The notes beneath the pieces were generated by a model, which saw only the letters and a list, made by a program, of their open reading frames with translations, was not told the origin of the DNA and ran no database searches. Below are positions 4,294 through 14,200 of a DNA stretch of 20,638 nucleotides, in pieces. The stretch's first letter is position 1, and the number at the start of each line of letters is the position of its first letter. The position numbers and the translations under genes are program-made. The stretch is from positions 1-20,638 of IMG/VR virus record IMGVR_UViG_3300017746_003039. One strand, written 5' to 3'. This DNA comes from a virus.

Positions 4294-4719
4294 ATGTCAA
4301 CATATGACGCTACACAAAGTAATGAAAGTAAAAGAACCGATAAAGTCTATAAAGATTTGAATTTAGACTTTCAACAAAATTCTGCTACTAAAGATATAAT
4401 TAAAATTACAGATGTTGAAGCTGTGAAAAGAAGTGTTAGAAATCTTATACAAACTAATCATTATGATAAACTTTTTCATCCAGAAATTGGATCTAATTTA
4501 AGAGGAATGTTATTTGAAAATATTACTCCTCAAATTTCACATGGTATATCTAAGATGGTTGAAAATTTAATTAAGAATTATGAACCAAGAGCAAGATTAG
4601 TGCAAGTATTTACTCAACCAGAATTTGATAGAAATTCTTATCGTTGTCAAATATCTTTTTATGTAGTTAATCATCCAGAACCTGTAGAAGTAGAATCATT
4701 TTTAGAAAGACTAAGATAA
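4294..4719 (+). CDS. gp25: Baseplate wedge subunit gp25 (gpW/gp25 family)
   Basis: A 141-aa protein of the gp25/gpW family, which in T4 (132 aa) forms the wedge core with gp6 and gp53 and helps start sheath polymerisation. The family signature is clear at residues 46-80: VRNLIQTNHYDKLFHPEIGS followed by NLRGMLFENITP. The C-terminal half (YRCQISFYVVNHPEPVEVE) gives the usual beta strands. The first 30 residues are hydrophilic and poorly conserved. It has its own late promoter and a good AGGAGA ribosome site, and ends one base before gene 6, as expected for wedge partners made in fixed proportion. Confidence 0.92.
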   Translation: MSTYDATQSNESKRTDKVYKDLNLDFQQNSATKDIIKITDVEAVKRSVRNLIQTNHYDKLFHPEIGSNLRGMLFENITPQISHGISKMVENLIKNYEPRARLVQVFTQPEFDRNSYRCQISFYVVNHPEPVEVESFLERLR

Positions 4720-4720
4720 T

Positions 4721-6577
4721 ATGGCAACTAAATTACAAGTAACAGAATTAGATTTTGACTCAATAAAAAGAAATCTTAAAACTTTTTTATCACAACAAGA
4801 CGAATTTAGAGATTATAATTTTGAAGGATCTGGTATGTCAGTTCTTTTAGATGTTTTAGCATACAATACACACTACCTTGGTTTTAATGCCAATATGTTA
4901 GCAAATGAGATGTATCTTGATAGTGCTGATTTAAGATCAAGTGTTGTATCGTTGGCAAAACAAGTTGGTTACACCACAAGAAGTGCTTCTACATCATCTG
5001 CAAATATTGACATTGTTGTAAATAATGGAAGTGGTCCTGCTATTACAATGTCAAGAGGAACTAAATTTTCTACAACTGTTGATGGGCAAGCATATTCTTT
5101 TGTCAATAATTCTGATGTTACCATTATTCCTGCTAACGGAGTTTATTCATTTCGTGGTATCGCTATTTTTGAAGGAACATATTTAAATTACAAATATACA
5201 GTTAATACAAGTGATCTTGACCAAAGATTTATAATTCCTAATGATGATGTTGATACACAAACAGTAACCGTTAGAGTTCAAAACTCAGCTTCTGATTCAA
5301 TAACAAATACCTATACACTTGCAAGTGGTATTACAGGATTAGATTCTACATCTAAGGTTTACTTTTTACAAGAAGTTGAAAATGGCAGATACGAAATATA
5401 TTTTGGTGATGGAGTTTTAGGAAAAAAAGTTGAAGATGGTAATATTATTATAATAGATTATATTGTTACAAATAGAGGTGCTGCAAATGGTGCTGAAACA
5501 TTTTCGTTATCTGGTACAGTTGGAGGATTTTCAGATGTTACGATAACAACCAATTCTCGCGCTCAAGGAGGTGATGATCCTGAATCAGTTTCTTCAATTA
5601 AATATAATGCACCTAGAGATTACACGGCACAAGATCGTGCTGTTACTGCTGAAGATTATAAAGTTCTAGTTAAAAGTATATATGCAAATGCTCAATCAGT
5701 TCAAGTTTACGGTGGTGAAGATGCTGATCCTATTGCATATGGTAAAGTTTATATTTCTGTTAAAGCAAGATCAGGAAGTAATTTAACAACTGCTACTAAA
5801 AATAGTATTGTAAGAAGTCTTAAGCAGTATTCTGTTGCTTCAGTAACTCCTGTAATTATTGATCCAGAAACAACATATTTAATTATCACAACAAATTTCA
5901 AATATAATTCTGGTAATACTACGCTTGCGTTATCAACAATTCAAACAAATGTACTGATGACAATTTTACTTTATGGACAAGAAGAATTAGAAAGTTTTAC
6001 TGGTATGTTTAGACACTCAGCTTTAAGTGGTTTGATTGACGATACAGATCCTTCTATTTTAAGTAATGTTACAAATATTGCTATGTACAAATATATTACA
6101 CCAACACTAAACTCTGGTTTAAAATATACACTTAATTTTAATAATGCAATTTTTAATCCTCACTCTGGACATAATTCTGCTGATGGTGGTGTAATTTCTT
6201 CTACTGGTTTTAAAATTAATGATGATGAGTCAACTAATGAACATTTTTTAGATGATGATGGTGCTGGTAATGTTAGAGTTTATTATTTAAGTGGTACTAC
6301 AAGAATATATACAAGTTCAACTTACGGAACTGTTAATTATACAACTGGTCAAATAGTGTTAACTTCTGCTAATATTACAAGCATTTCAAATGTTGATGGC
6401 GTAGTAAGTTCTAGAATTAGAATTACTACCATACCTAATTCAAATGACATTGTTCCTGTGCGAAATCAAACTCTAGAAATTGACACACTAAACTCCACAG
6501 TAAATGGTGCTGTTGATACAATTGTTAGTGGAAGTTCACAAGCAGGTACATCTTTTACGACAACTAGTAGTTATTAA
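4721..6577 (+). CDS. gp6: Baseplate wedge subunit gp6 (Baseplate_J-like)
   Basis: A 618-aa protein, close to the 660 aa of T4 gp6. The N-terminus (LDFDSIKRNLKTFLSQQDEF, then VLLDVLAYNTHYLGFNANML) is the usual gp6/Baseplate_J start. Around residues 298-350 stands the core APRDYTAQDRAVTAEDYKVLV, then the SVQVYGGEDADP and GKVYISVKAR strands. gp6 dimers join the wedges into the inner baseplate ring and change shape on contraction. The region around residues 480-560 is Asp/Ser/Thr-rich beta sequence, variable in marine phages. It follows gene 25 after one base and has no strong ribosome site, so coupling is likely. Confidence 0.92.
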   Translation: MATKLQVTELDFDSIKRNLKTFLSQQDEFRDYNFEGSGMSVLLDVLAYNTHYLGFNANMLANEMYLDSADLRSSVVSLAKQVGYTTRSASTSSANIDIVVNNGSGPAITMSRGTKFSTTVDGQAYSFVNNSDVTIIPANGVYSFRGIAIFEGTYLNYKYTVNTSDLDQRFIIPNDDVDTQTVTVRVQNSASDSITNTYTLASGITGLDSTSKVYFLQEVENGRYEIYFGDGVLGKKVEDGNIIIIDYIVTNRGAANGAETFSLSGTVGGFSDVTITTNSRAQGGDDPESVSSIKYNAPRDYTAQDRAVTAEDYKVLVKSIYANAQSVQVYGGEDADPIAYGKVYISVKARSGSNLTTATKNSIVRSLKQYSVASVTPVIIDPETTYLIITTNFKYNSGNTTLALSTIQTNVLMTILLYGQEELESFTGMFRHSALSGLIDDTDPSILSNVTNIAMYKYITPTLNSGLKYTLNFNNAIFNPHSGHNSADGGVISSTGFKINDDESTNEHFLDDDGAGNVRVYYLSGTTRIYTSSTYGTVNYTTGQIVLTSANITSISNVDGVVSSRIRITTIPNSNDIVPVRNQTLEIDTLNSTVNGAVDTIVSGSSQAGTSFTTTSSY

Positions 6578-6589
6578 TTTTGGACAATA

Positions 6590-9500
6590 ATGACCGATTT
6601 TAAACACACATTTAAAAAAAAATTAAGTAATCAGATAAGTTCGCAAGTTCCTGAATATGTACTAGCAGAACACCCTAAATTTGTAGAATTTTTAGAATCA
6701 TATTTCATATTCATGGAATCTGCTGAATTAAATTTAACAACAATTACATCCATAGATAACATACTTCTAGAAACGGAAACAACCACAAATAGTTATGTAT
6801 TATTAAATCAAACTGATACACACGGTTTAGATGCTGGCGATAGAGTTGTTGATGAACAACTTTCTTTTGGAGGTTCTTTTCAAAGAGGTGAAGTAATTAC
6901 TGGTGCAACTTCTGGTGCTACGGCAACTGTGCTTACGGAAGATATAACAAACAATTCTCGTTTATTTATTTCAGCAAATAATGCTTTTATAACAAACGAA
7001 ATTGTTACTGGTTCTATCTCGGGCGCAACTGCAAATATTCAAAAGTATCGTGCTAATCCTGTAGAGAATATTCAACAACTTTTAAATTACTCTGATCCTG
7101 ACCATACAATAAGTGATTTTCTATCACAAATGAAAGATGAATTTCTTAACACAATTCCTAAAGATATAGATGAGGCAATAGATCAAAGAAAACTTATTAA
7201 GAATATTAAATCACTATATCGTGCAAAAGGTACAGAAAAGGCACACAAGGCATTTTTCTCAATTTTATTTAATGAAAATGCTGAAGTATATACACCAACA
7301 GATGATATGCTTAGGGTATCAGATGGTAAATGGAATACACAAACATTTCTTCGTTGTACACAAACTGAAGCACAAGCAGTTAATGATCCTATTGAGTTGG
7401 TGGGACAAACGATAACACAAATAAATAATCCTGCAGATACTAATATAAATTTTGCAAGCGCTGTTGTTGAAAACATTTTAAAGTTTCAAGAAGGTACTAC
7501 ACAAATTATTGAAATTATAATTGGTGAAGAAACAGTAGTGGGAACTTTCTTTACAGGTGCTATTGTAGAAGGTCAAAGTAATGTTGATGATAATATTCAA
7601 GTTAAGATAACCGTAAGTAAAGCATTAGCAACCGCCACAGTAGGTAACGATGGTAGCACATTAACAGTAGGTGATGAAGCAACTCTTACAGGTGGTGATG
7701 GTTCAGGTGGTAGAATACAAGTTTTAGATATCTCTGGTGCAGGTGTTACAGAAGTTATAGTGGACGCTGCAGGAACAGGATACGAAGAAGGTGATACATT
7801 AACCTTTAGTTCAGGAACTGCTGAAGCAGAAGTTTCAGTTGTCAACGGCGGTTTTGCACCAGAAACAGGAAGTGTAGATATTCATGTTGAGTTAGAAAGT
7901 GGAACAATTACGGGATCAGGATCTGGTGATTTATTACTAGAAGATTATGCTGATGGTACTATTGGTAAATTTTTAGACTCTGCTTCTCAAATGGTTGATA
8001 GAGAGGTTAAATTTGAATTAGAAAATGAAGTAGGACATATTTTGTCTGAAGAGGATGCTGGCACTCAAACCTCTGAAAGATTTTATATTCTTAATATGGA
8101 ACACGAACTAGATAGACCTTATAATTTTGGGGCAGATGACCATATCATATATGAGGATGTAATAGGTGTTGCTGATCGTTTTCCAGGTAGTAAACTTGTT
8201 CAAGAAAATTCAACAGGTACTGGAGATATAACAGATGTAAGAATGATTGCAAGTGGTTCTGGTTATACTACTTTACCAACTGCAACAATTTCTGGTGATA
8301 GATTTATGGGATTAGAAGGTAAATCAACACAAACAACTAGAGCATCTTTTTTTCCTCTTCAAGAAAAAAGTCTTAGTGCTGTTGCTGTTATTGTACTTGA
8401 AACTGGTGGAAGAATATTAAGCGAAACATTCGCAGATCATTTCACTACAATAGATGGTGATTCAACTGGTGCAGGAAAAATAGAACTTGAAACTGGTGGT
8501 CGTTTATTAACAGATATAGCATTTGATGGTGCAGACGCAACTGTAATTCCTTTTGGTGAAGAAATTGGTCGTGCAACTTCATTGAATATTGTTGAACATG
8601 GCATAGATTATACATCAGCACCAACATATGCATTTCCAAGATATGCTGTTTTAAAATCAGTTACTGGAGCAATATCTGATACCGAAACATTTACAACTAC
8701 TATTAGTGGTTCATCAGGAACAGTAACAAACTTTACAGCACCTCTTTTCAAATATGCTTCTTCAGCAACTGCTATGGAAGTTGGTGATACAATTACATTT
8801 TCTGGCGGCACAACAGCTGTAGTTGCAAAATCTGATCCATTAACTGGTAGTGGAACAATTGCAGAAAAAATTACAACTCAAGGTAGATATATAAATCAAG
8901 ATGGACATATATCAGAAGGTTCTAAAAAAATTCAAGATAGTTTATATTATCAAGATTATTCTTATGTAATTAGAGTTGCAAAAGATATTGGTGAGTGGCG
9001 TGATGCTTTAAAACGAGCGGTGCATCCATCTGGTTTCTATGTAACAGGTGAAGTGAATATACAGTCAAGATTAGACGCAAGAGTTAAACGACCAGTTGGT
9101 GCTTCATTATCTAGTGGATTATTCTCTGGTACACTTGATAGTCCTATCTACATGAGATTAAATACTCTATTCTCTACTATATTTGGTAGAAGATTGGGAG
9201 TAGGATTAAAAAATATGAGTAATGGTGTTGAATTAGACGGATTGACTAAACGATCTAGTGCAATTGCAAGGGCAGGTGTTCCTGTCGAAGTACATGATGA
9301 TTTCAGAGCACCATATACAGGTGCGACAAAAGATTTAAACTTGTCTCCTGAAACAACTATACAGTTAGAACAAAGAAATCGTAACAGTTTCTACTCACTA
9401 AATAGTTATACAGCAAGAGGAACAAGTGTAAGTAATGGATATGCATATGCAGGTCCTAGACTAAAAACATTAAGTAGATTTGGTCTATCTGCTTATGCGG

Positions 9501-9775
9501 CAAATAATGCAATAGTATTAGAAGGCGGAACGGCGACAGGAAAAAGTGAGTTATTACTTGAAACTTCAGCGGGTGGGGGTATATTACAAAGTGAGCAAGG
9601 TGCCTCATTCAGTACAACCCTTGCAGATTGGTCTACTTTAAGATTTACAGGATCATTAAATACGGCTGTTGATGGCGAATCAGTTAGATTATCTGATATC
9701 AATGGTACTACTTCAAGTCAAAATCACAAAACTAATTTCACTTTTCCTACGGAAGTAACCACAACGCCTACATAA
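6590..9775 (+). CDS. gp7: Baseplate wedge subunit gp7, rearranged relative to T4
   Basis: A 1061-aa protein, similar in length to T4 gp7 (1032 aa) but organised differently. Residues 28-44 (HPKFVEFLESYFIFMES) and 163-234 (TISDFLSQMKDEFLN, then LIKNIKSLYRAKGTEKAHKA) match the T4 gp7 segment containing FEAFCEAYIQYLS and YSTKGIEASYKFLFKVLYNE. ELVGQTI follows near residue 267, as in T4. Residues 786-819 (YVIRVAKDIGEW, ALKRAVHPSGFYV) match T4's RWKSDVIRFVHPVGF. In T4 these lie in the second half; here they start the protein, and a long Gly/Thr/Ser beta-repeat region (about 280-780, with GSGYTTLPTATI and LETGGRIL motifs) separates them. gp7 bridges the inner wedge to the outer baseplate. The start has only a weak TGGACA ribosome site. 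Confidence 0.83.
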   Translation: MTDFKHTFKKKLSNQISSQVPEYVLAEHPKFVEFLESYFIFMESAELNLTTITSIDNILLETETTTNSYVLLNQTDTHGLDAGDRVVDEQLSFGGSFQRGEVITGATSGATATVLTEDITNNSRLFISANNAFITNEIVTGSISGATANIQKYRANPVENIQQLLNYSDPDHTISDFLSQMKDEFLNTIPKDIDEAIDQRKLIKNIKSLYRAKGTEKAHKAFFSILFNENAEVYTPTDDMLRVSDGKWNTQTFLRCTQTEAQAVNDPIELVGQTITQINNPADTNINFASAVVENILKFQEGTTQIIEIIIGEETVVGTFFTGAIVEGQSNVDDNIQVKITVSKALATATVGNDGSTLTVGDEATLTGGDGSGGRIQVLDISGAGVTEVIVDAAGTGYEEGDTLTFSSGTAEAEVSVVNGGFAPETGSVDIHVELESGTITGSGSGDLLLEDYADGTIGKFLDSASQMVDREVKFELENEVGHILSEEDAGTQTSERFYILNMEHELDRPYNFGADDHIIYEDVIGVADRFPGSKLVQENSTGTGDITDVRMIASGSGYTTLPTATISGDRFMGLEGKSTQTTRASFFPLQEKSLSAVAVIVLETGGRILSETFADHFTTIDGDSTGAGKIELETGGRLLTDIAFDGADATVIPFGEEIGRATSLNIVEHGIDYTSAPTYAFPRYAVLKSVTGAISDTETFTTTISGSSGTVTNFTAPLFKYASSATAMEVGDTITFSGGTTAVVAKSDPLTGSGTIAEKITTQGRYINQDGHISEGSKKIQDSLYYQDYSYVIRVAKDIGEWRDALKRAVHPSGFYVTGEVNIQSRLDARVKRPVGASLSSGLFSGTLDSPIYMRLNTLFSTIFGRRLGVGLKNMSNGVELDGLTKRSSAIARAGVPVEVHDDFRAPYTGATKDLNLSPETTIQLEQRNRNSFYSLNSYTARGTSVSNGYAYAGPRLKTLSRFGLSAYAANNAIVLEGGTATGKSELLLETSAGGGILQSEQGASFSTTLADWSTLRFTGSLNTAVDGESVRLSDINGTTSSQNHKTNFTFPTEVTTTPT

Positions 9776-9780
9776 ACTGT

Positions 9781-9788
9781 TATAAATA
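9781..9788 (+). promoter_or_regulatory. T4-type late promoter TATAAATA (gene 8 unit)
   Basis: An exact late -10 element five bases after the gene 7 stop. The expected start is near 9794, with about 32 bases of leader before the ATG at 9826. It would drive gene 8, the giant protein and the fibre genes. Confidence 0.75.
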
Positions 9789-9825
9789 ATAGAAAGTAAT
9801 CTTTTTACACTAATGGGAAAAAACA

Positions 9826-11283
9826 ATGGCAGCAATTATTACAAACAAATTTAGAATAAACAACGCAGAGCAGTTTAGTGAATCTTTTTCTGAAACTGCT
9901 GGCGAAACTTATTACTTATTCATAGGTCGTTCACATTCTTGGGCAACCGATGTAGATCCTCAAGGGGTATCTATAAATGAGGGAACAGACGCTTCCCCAC
10001 CTACACCAAATGATGATGTAGTTTCAGAATTTTATGCATATGACGATATGATCGGTGCAAAAATCATTTCTTCAAGTGATGTTACTTTTTGTATACCAAG
10101 ACGAGATTGGACAACTGGTACAACTTACGATATGTACGAACATAATATAAGTTCAACTAATGCAGCTGCAAGTGGGGCAACAAATTTGTTTGACTCTACA
10201 TACTTTGTAATGAATAGTGCTTATGCTGTTTACAAAGTTATTGAAAATGATGGTGCAACTGCTTCGACAGTAGAACCTACTTCTACTTCAAACTCAATAT
10301 TTGAAACCTCTGATGGATACAGATGGAAATATATGTATTCATTAACTTCTGCTGAAACATTAAACTTTATGTCATCTGACTTCATTCATGTTTCAACTGA
10401 CTCTACTGTAACAGCTGCTGCTGTTGATGGTGCGTTAGATACAATTTTAATTGCTTCTGCAGGATCAAGTTTTAACACTTCTTCTGGTTCAACCATTTCT
10501 AATATACCAATTCGTGGTGACGGTACTGGTGGTATTGCTTCAGTAACAATTGGTTCTGGTGCAATCACTGCTGCTTCAGTTACAACTGCAGGATCAGGAT
10601 ATACTTTTGCTTATATTAGGGATGCAGATATTATTACTGCAACTAATGCTGGTGGTTCTGGTTCAGGTTCAAATCTAAATGTTATCATTCCACCTAAAGG
10701 CGGACATGGTAAAAATGCTGTAGAAGAACTAGGCGGTTTTTATGTAATGTTAAACAAATCACTTGTTGGTCTTGAAGGTACTTCAGATATTACAGTTTCA
10801 AATGATTTTAGAAGAATAGGACTTTTAAGAAATCCTACAAACTTTGGTACAACAACAATTGCAAGTGCTGATACAAGACGACAACTTTATGCTGCTGTAT
10901 TTTCTTCTGTTTCAGGAACATTTACTGCTGATGAAGAAATCAATCAGGCAACAACAGGCGCTGTTGGTAAAGTTGTAGAGTATGATTCAACAAACAAAAT
11001 TCTTTACTACTATCAAACACGATTCCCAGATGTAGGTACAGACAGTAATGGTAATCAAACTGCTTTTTCTGGTGCAAATGCAATCACAGGACAATCTTCA
11101 AGTGCTGCTGCCACACCAAATACAAGTGACTCAACCACTACAAACGGAACTGTATTCTCTAGTGGATATTCAAATCCAGAACTTGCTTTTGATTCTGGTG
11201 ATGTTCTTTATGTAGAAGAAAGAAGTCCTATAACAAGGGCGTCTGACCAAACAGAAAATATAAAATTAATTATTGAATTTTAA
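9826..11283 (+). CDS. gp8: Baseplate wedge subunit gp8
   Basis: A 485-aa protein, longer than T4 gp8 (334 aa). Conserved blocks match T4 gp8 in order: ITNKFRINNAEQF (start), YYLFIGRSHSWA (about 30-41), CIPRRDW (89-95), DGYRWKYMYSL (163-173) and the C-terminal VEERSPITRASDQTENIKLI (463-482), which aligns with T4 MENRPPI...DQTEEINILF. The extra length is mostly a Gly/Ser/Thr-rich beta region at about residues 200-290 carrying an AGSGYT motif like that of gp7, plus a stretch at about 370-450. gp8 dimers lie in the outer wedge next to gp7 and gp10 in T4. The ribosome site (GGGAAAA) is modest; an out-of-frame ATG at 9813 is ignored. Confidence 0.9.
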   Translation: MAAIITNKFRINNAEQFSESFSETAGETYYLFIGRSHSWATDVDPQGVSINEGTDASPPTPNDDVVSEFYAYDDMIGAKIISSSDVTFCIPRRDWTTGTTYDMYEHNISSTNAAASGATNLFDSTYFVMNSAYAVYKVIENDGATASTVEPTSTSNSIFETSDGYRWKYMYSLTSAETLNFMSSDFIHVSTDSTVTAAAVDGALDTILIASAGSSFNTSSGSTISNIPIRGDGTGGIASVTIGSGAITAASVTTAGSGYTFAYIRDADIITATNAGGSGSGSNLNVIIPPKGGHGKNAVEELGGFYVMLNKSLVGLEGTSDITVSNDFRRIGLLRNPTNFGTTTIASADTRRQLYAAVFSSVSGTFTADEEINQATTGAVGKVVEYDSTNKILYYYQTRFPDVGTDSNGNQTAFSGANAITGQSSSAAATPNTSDSTTTNGTVFSSGYSNPELAFDSGDVLYVEERSPITRASDQTENIKLIIEF

Positions 11284-11299
11284 ATAATAGGAAAACTAT

Positions 11300-14200
11300 A
11301 TGCCATCGAAAACTGATTTTAATGTTAGTCCGTACTATGATGATTTTGACGAAAGTAAAGATTTTCATAGAGTAATGTATCGACCTGCTTTTGCTGTTCA
11401 AGCAAGAGAGTTAACCGCTACTCAATCTTTACTACAAAACCAAATTGAAAAAATGGGTGACCATATGTTTGCTCACGGCGCTATGGTTATTCCTGGTCAA
11501 ATTAATGTTGATCTTGAGTATTTTGCTGTAAAACTAACTTCTTTCACAGGAACATTATCACTATATAATGGCGAAACACTTACAGGTAATTCATCTGGTA
11601 TGGTTGCTGAGGTTGTAGGATTTGTTGCAACTGACGGTACTGATCCAGATACATTATTTGTAAAATATAGAAATGCAGGAACAAATAATACACAACAACA
11701 ATTTACAGATGGTGAAATAGTTACGAGTGGACAGACTGCAGCTTCAACTGCTGTTGTTTCAACTTGTGCTGTTGGTTCTGCTGCACATATTGATGCTGGT
11801 ACTTACTATATAAATGGTTTTTTTGTAAATGTTGATGCCCAAACTTTGGTATTAGAAAAATACTTTTCAGATCCTTCGTATAGAGTTGGTTTAACAATAA
11901 CTGAAACTTTCATAACTTCAACAGATGATACTTCGTTACTTGATAATGCAACTGGTTCTTCAAATGAAAATGCAACTGGTGCTCATAGATTTAAAATAGA
12001 CTTAACCCTTGCAAAACTAGCATTAGAATCAACTGCTGATGCTAGTTTTGTCGAACTACTTAGAATGAATGAAGGTCGTATTACTGAAATGGTTCAAAGC
12101 ACTAAAAATGCTCACCTTGAAGATACACTAGCAAGAAGAACTTTTGATGAGTCTGGTAATTATACTGTTAAGAATTTTGAACTAGATATAAGAGAAAGTT
12201 TAAAGAGCGGAACAAATAGAGGTATATTTTCTGCTGACAATGATGGTACAACAGATGATACTGGAGTTACGCCTACTGATGCTTTATTAGCAGTTGGTTT
12301 TTCTTCAGGTACTGCTTATGTTAAAGGACATGAAGTTAGAAAAGTTGGTACTACTTTTATTGATTTAAATAAGGCAAGAGATTTTGATACTTCAAGTGGT
12401 ATTACTACTAGATTTAATATTGGTTCTTTTGTTAATGTACAAGATGTTTTTGGAACACCAGATATTAGTTTCGTAAGTGGTGATATACAATCATATAAAG
12501 CACTTAGATTAGTAGATACAGCACATGGCACAAGAGGAACTGTTTTTGGTACTTCTCTTGCTCATGTTTTTGATATTGGTCGTGCAAAGACTAGAGCATT
12601 TGAATACAGTTCTGGAAATGCTGCAAGTCCTGATTCAGGCACTTCATCTCACTTATCAAGTGGTAGTGTTGCTGATGTAATATTTAAACACTTCTTATTT
12701 GATATAGAGATGTTTAGTCATGTAAATATAACTGGAAAAATGTCAGGGGCATTAACCGATGGTGATATATTAACTGGAGGAACTTCAGGCGCAACTGGTG
12801 TTGTTGAGAGTATTACAACTGAAGGTTCAGCAGTTATCACAGGTGCAACATCAGCTGATCCTGTTGTTGTAACTTGCTCAGGCGGACACAACTTCCTTGA
12901 AGGTCAACAAATTATAATTGCTGGTGTTTCTGGAATAACAGACATCAATACAACTCATACTGTAAAAGACCCAACTGCAACAACATTTAAATTATTTACT
13001 GCACAATCAGCCGAAACTACTACTCCTGCTGGTGTTGATGGTTCTGGATATAGTAGTTTTTCTGGTTCTGGTGGTACTGCAAAACATACAACAATTGTAT
13101 TAAGTAATATTCAAGGAGAATTTTCTCCTGGTGAAGCAGTAACCGCACCAACCAACTCAAGATCAGGAACAATTCAGTTCGATTCTCTTGGATGTAAAGG
13201 ATTTCAACAAAAAGACTTTAATCAAGTTAAGGGTATTTCAATGGCAGGTAGTCCAACCTATACTGCCAATGTTTCATTAGATTCAGTTTCTGGTGAACAT
13301 AAAACACTAACAGGAAATATTACTGTCGCTAATAGTGCGACTGCTGTTATTGGAAGCGGAACACGATTTAAATCCGAATTAATAATTGGAGATAGTATCA
13401 CATTTTCAGATAATGCCAACACAACAGTTACAAGACTTGTAGAAAGTATTAATTCAGATACATCATTAGAATTAACTGCTGCTGTAGGTAGTTCAGATGT
13501 TACAACATCGGCTCCTTTTACTCGAAGAAGAACAAAACTTCAAGAAGCTGGTAAAAATAGTGCTATTGCAAAAATACCGTATGATGTTGTTAAAACATTA
13601 TTAACAACTGATAATGACGGTGTAAGTGATACAAGTTTCAAAGTTCGTACACAGTTTACTTTAACTCTTTCAGCTTCAGGTACTGGATCACTAACTGCTG
13701 GTACAAACGAAATTTTTACTGCTTTTGATAATAAAGATTTTACAGTATCTATTATGTCAACAGGTTCCGTAGGAACAGGTGCCGTAGGTGATGTCATATC
13801 ACTTTCTACTGCTAATGATTTTACATTAGGCGGATCACCAACAGGTAAAACTCTAACAATCAATTTGGGTAGTGGGTACAATGGACATAAAATTAAAATA
13901 CTTGCTACACTATCTACTTCAGTGGTTGGTGCAAAATCAAAAACCTCACTCTCTGGTACACAAACAGTAGATACTCTTGCTCTTGTTTCAAAATCTGCAA
14001 TTAGTCTTGGTAAAGCAGATGTTCATAAATTAGAATCTGTTTTTATGGCCGCTGATTTTAGCACTGCTGCAACATCAAGTGATACAAATATTACAGATAG
14101 ATTTGATTTAGATACTGGACAAAGAGATAATTTCTATGATATTGGTCGTTTAAAATTAAGACCAGGAAAACAGATACCAACAGGAAGATTACTAATTAAT

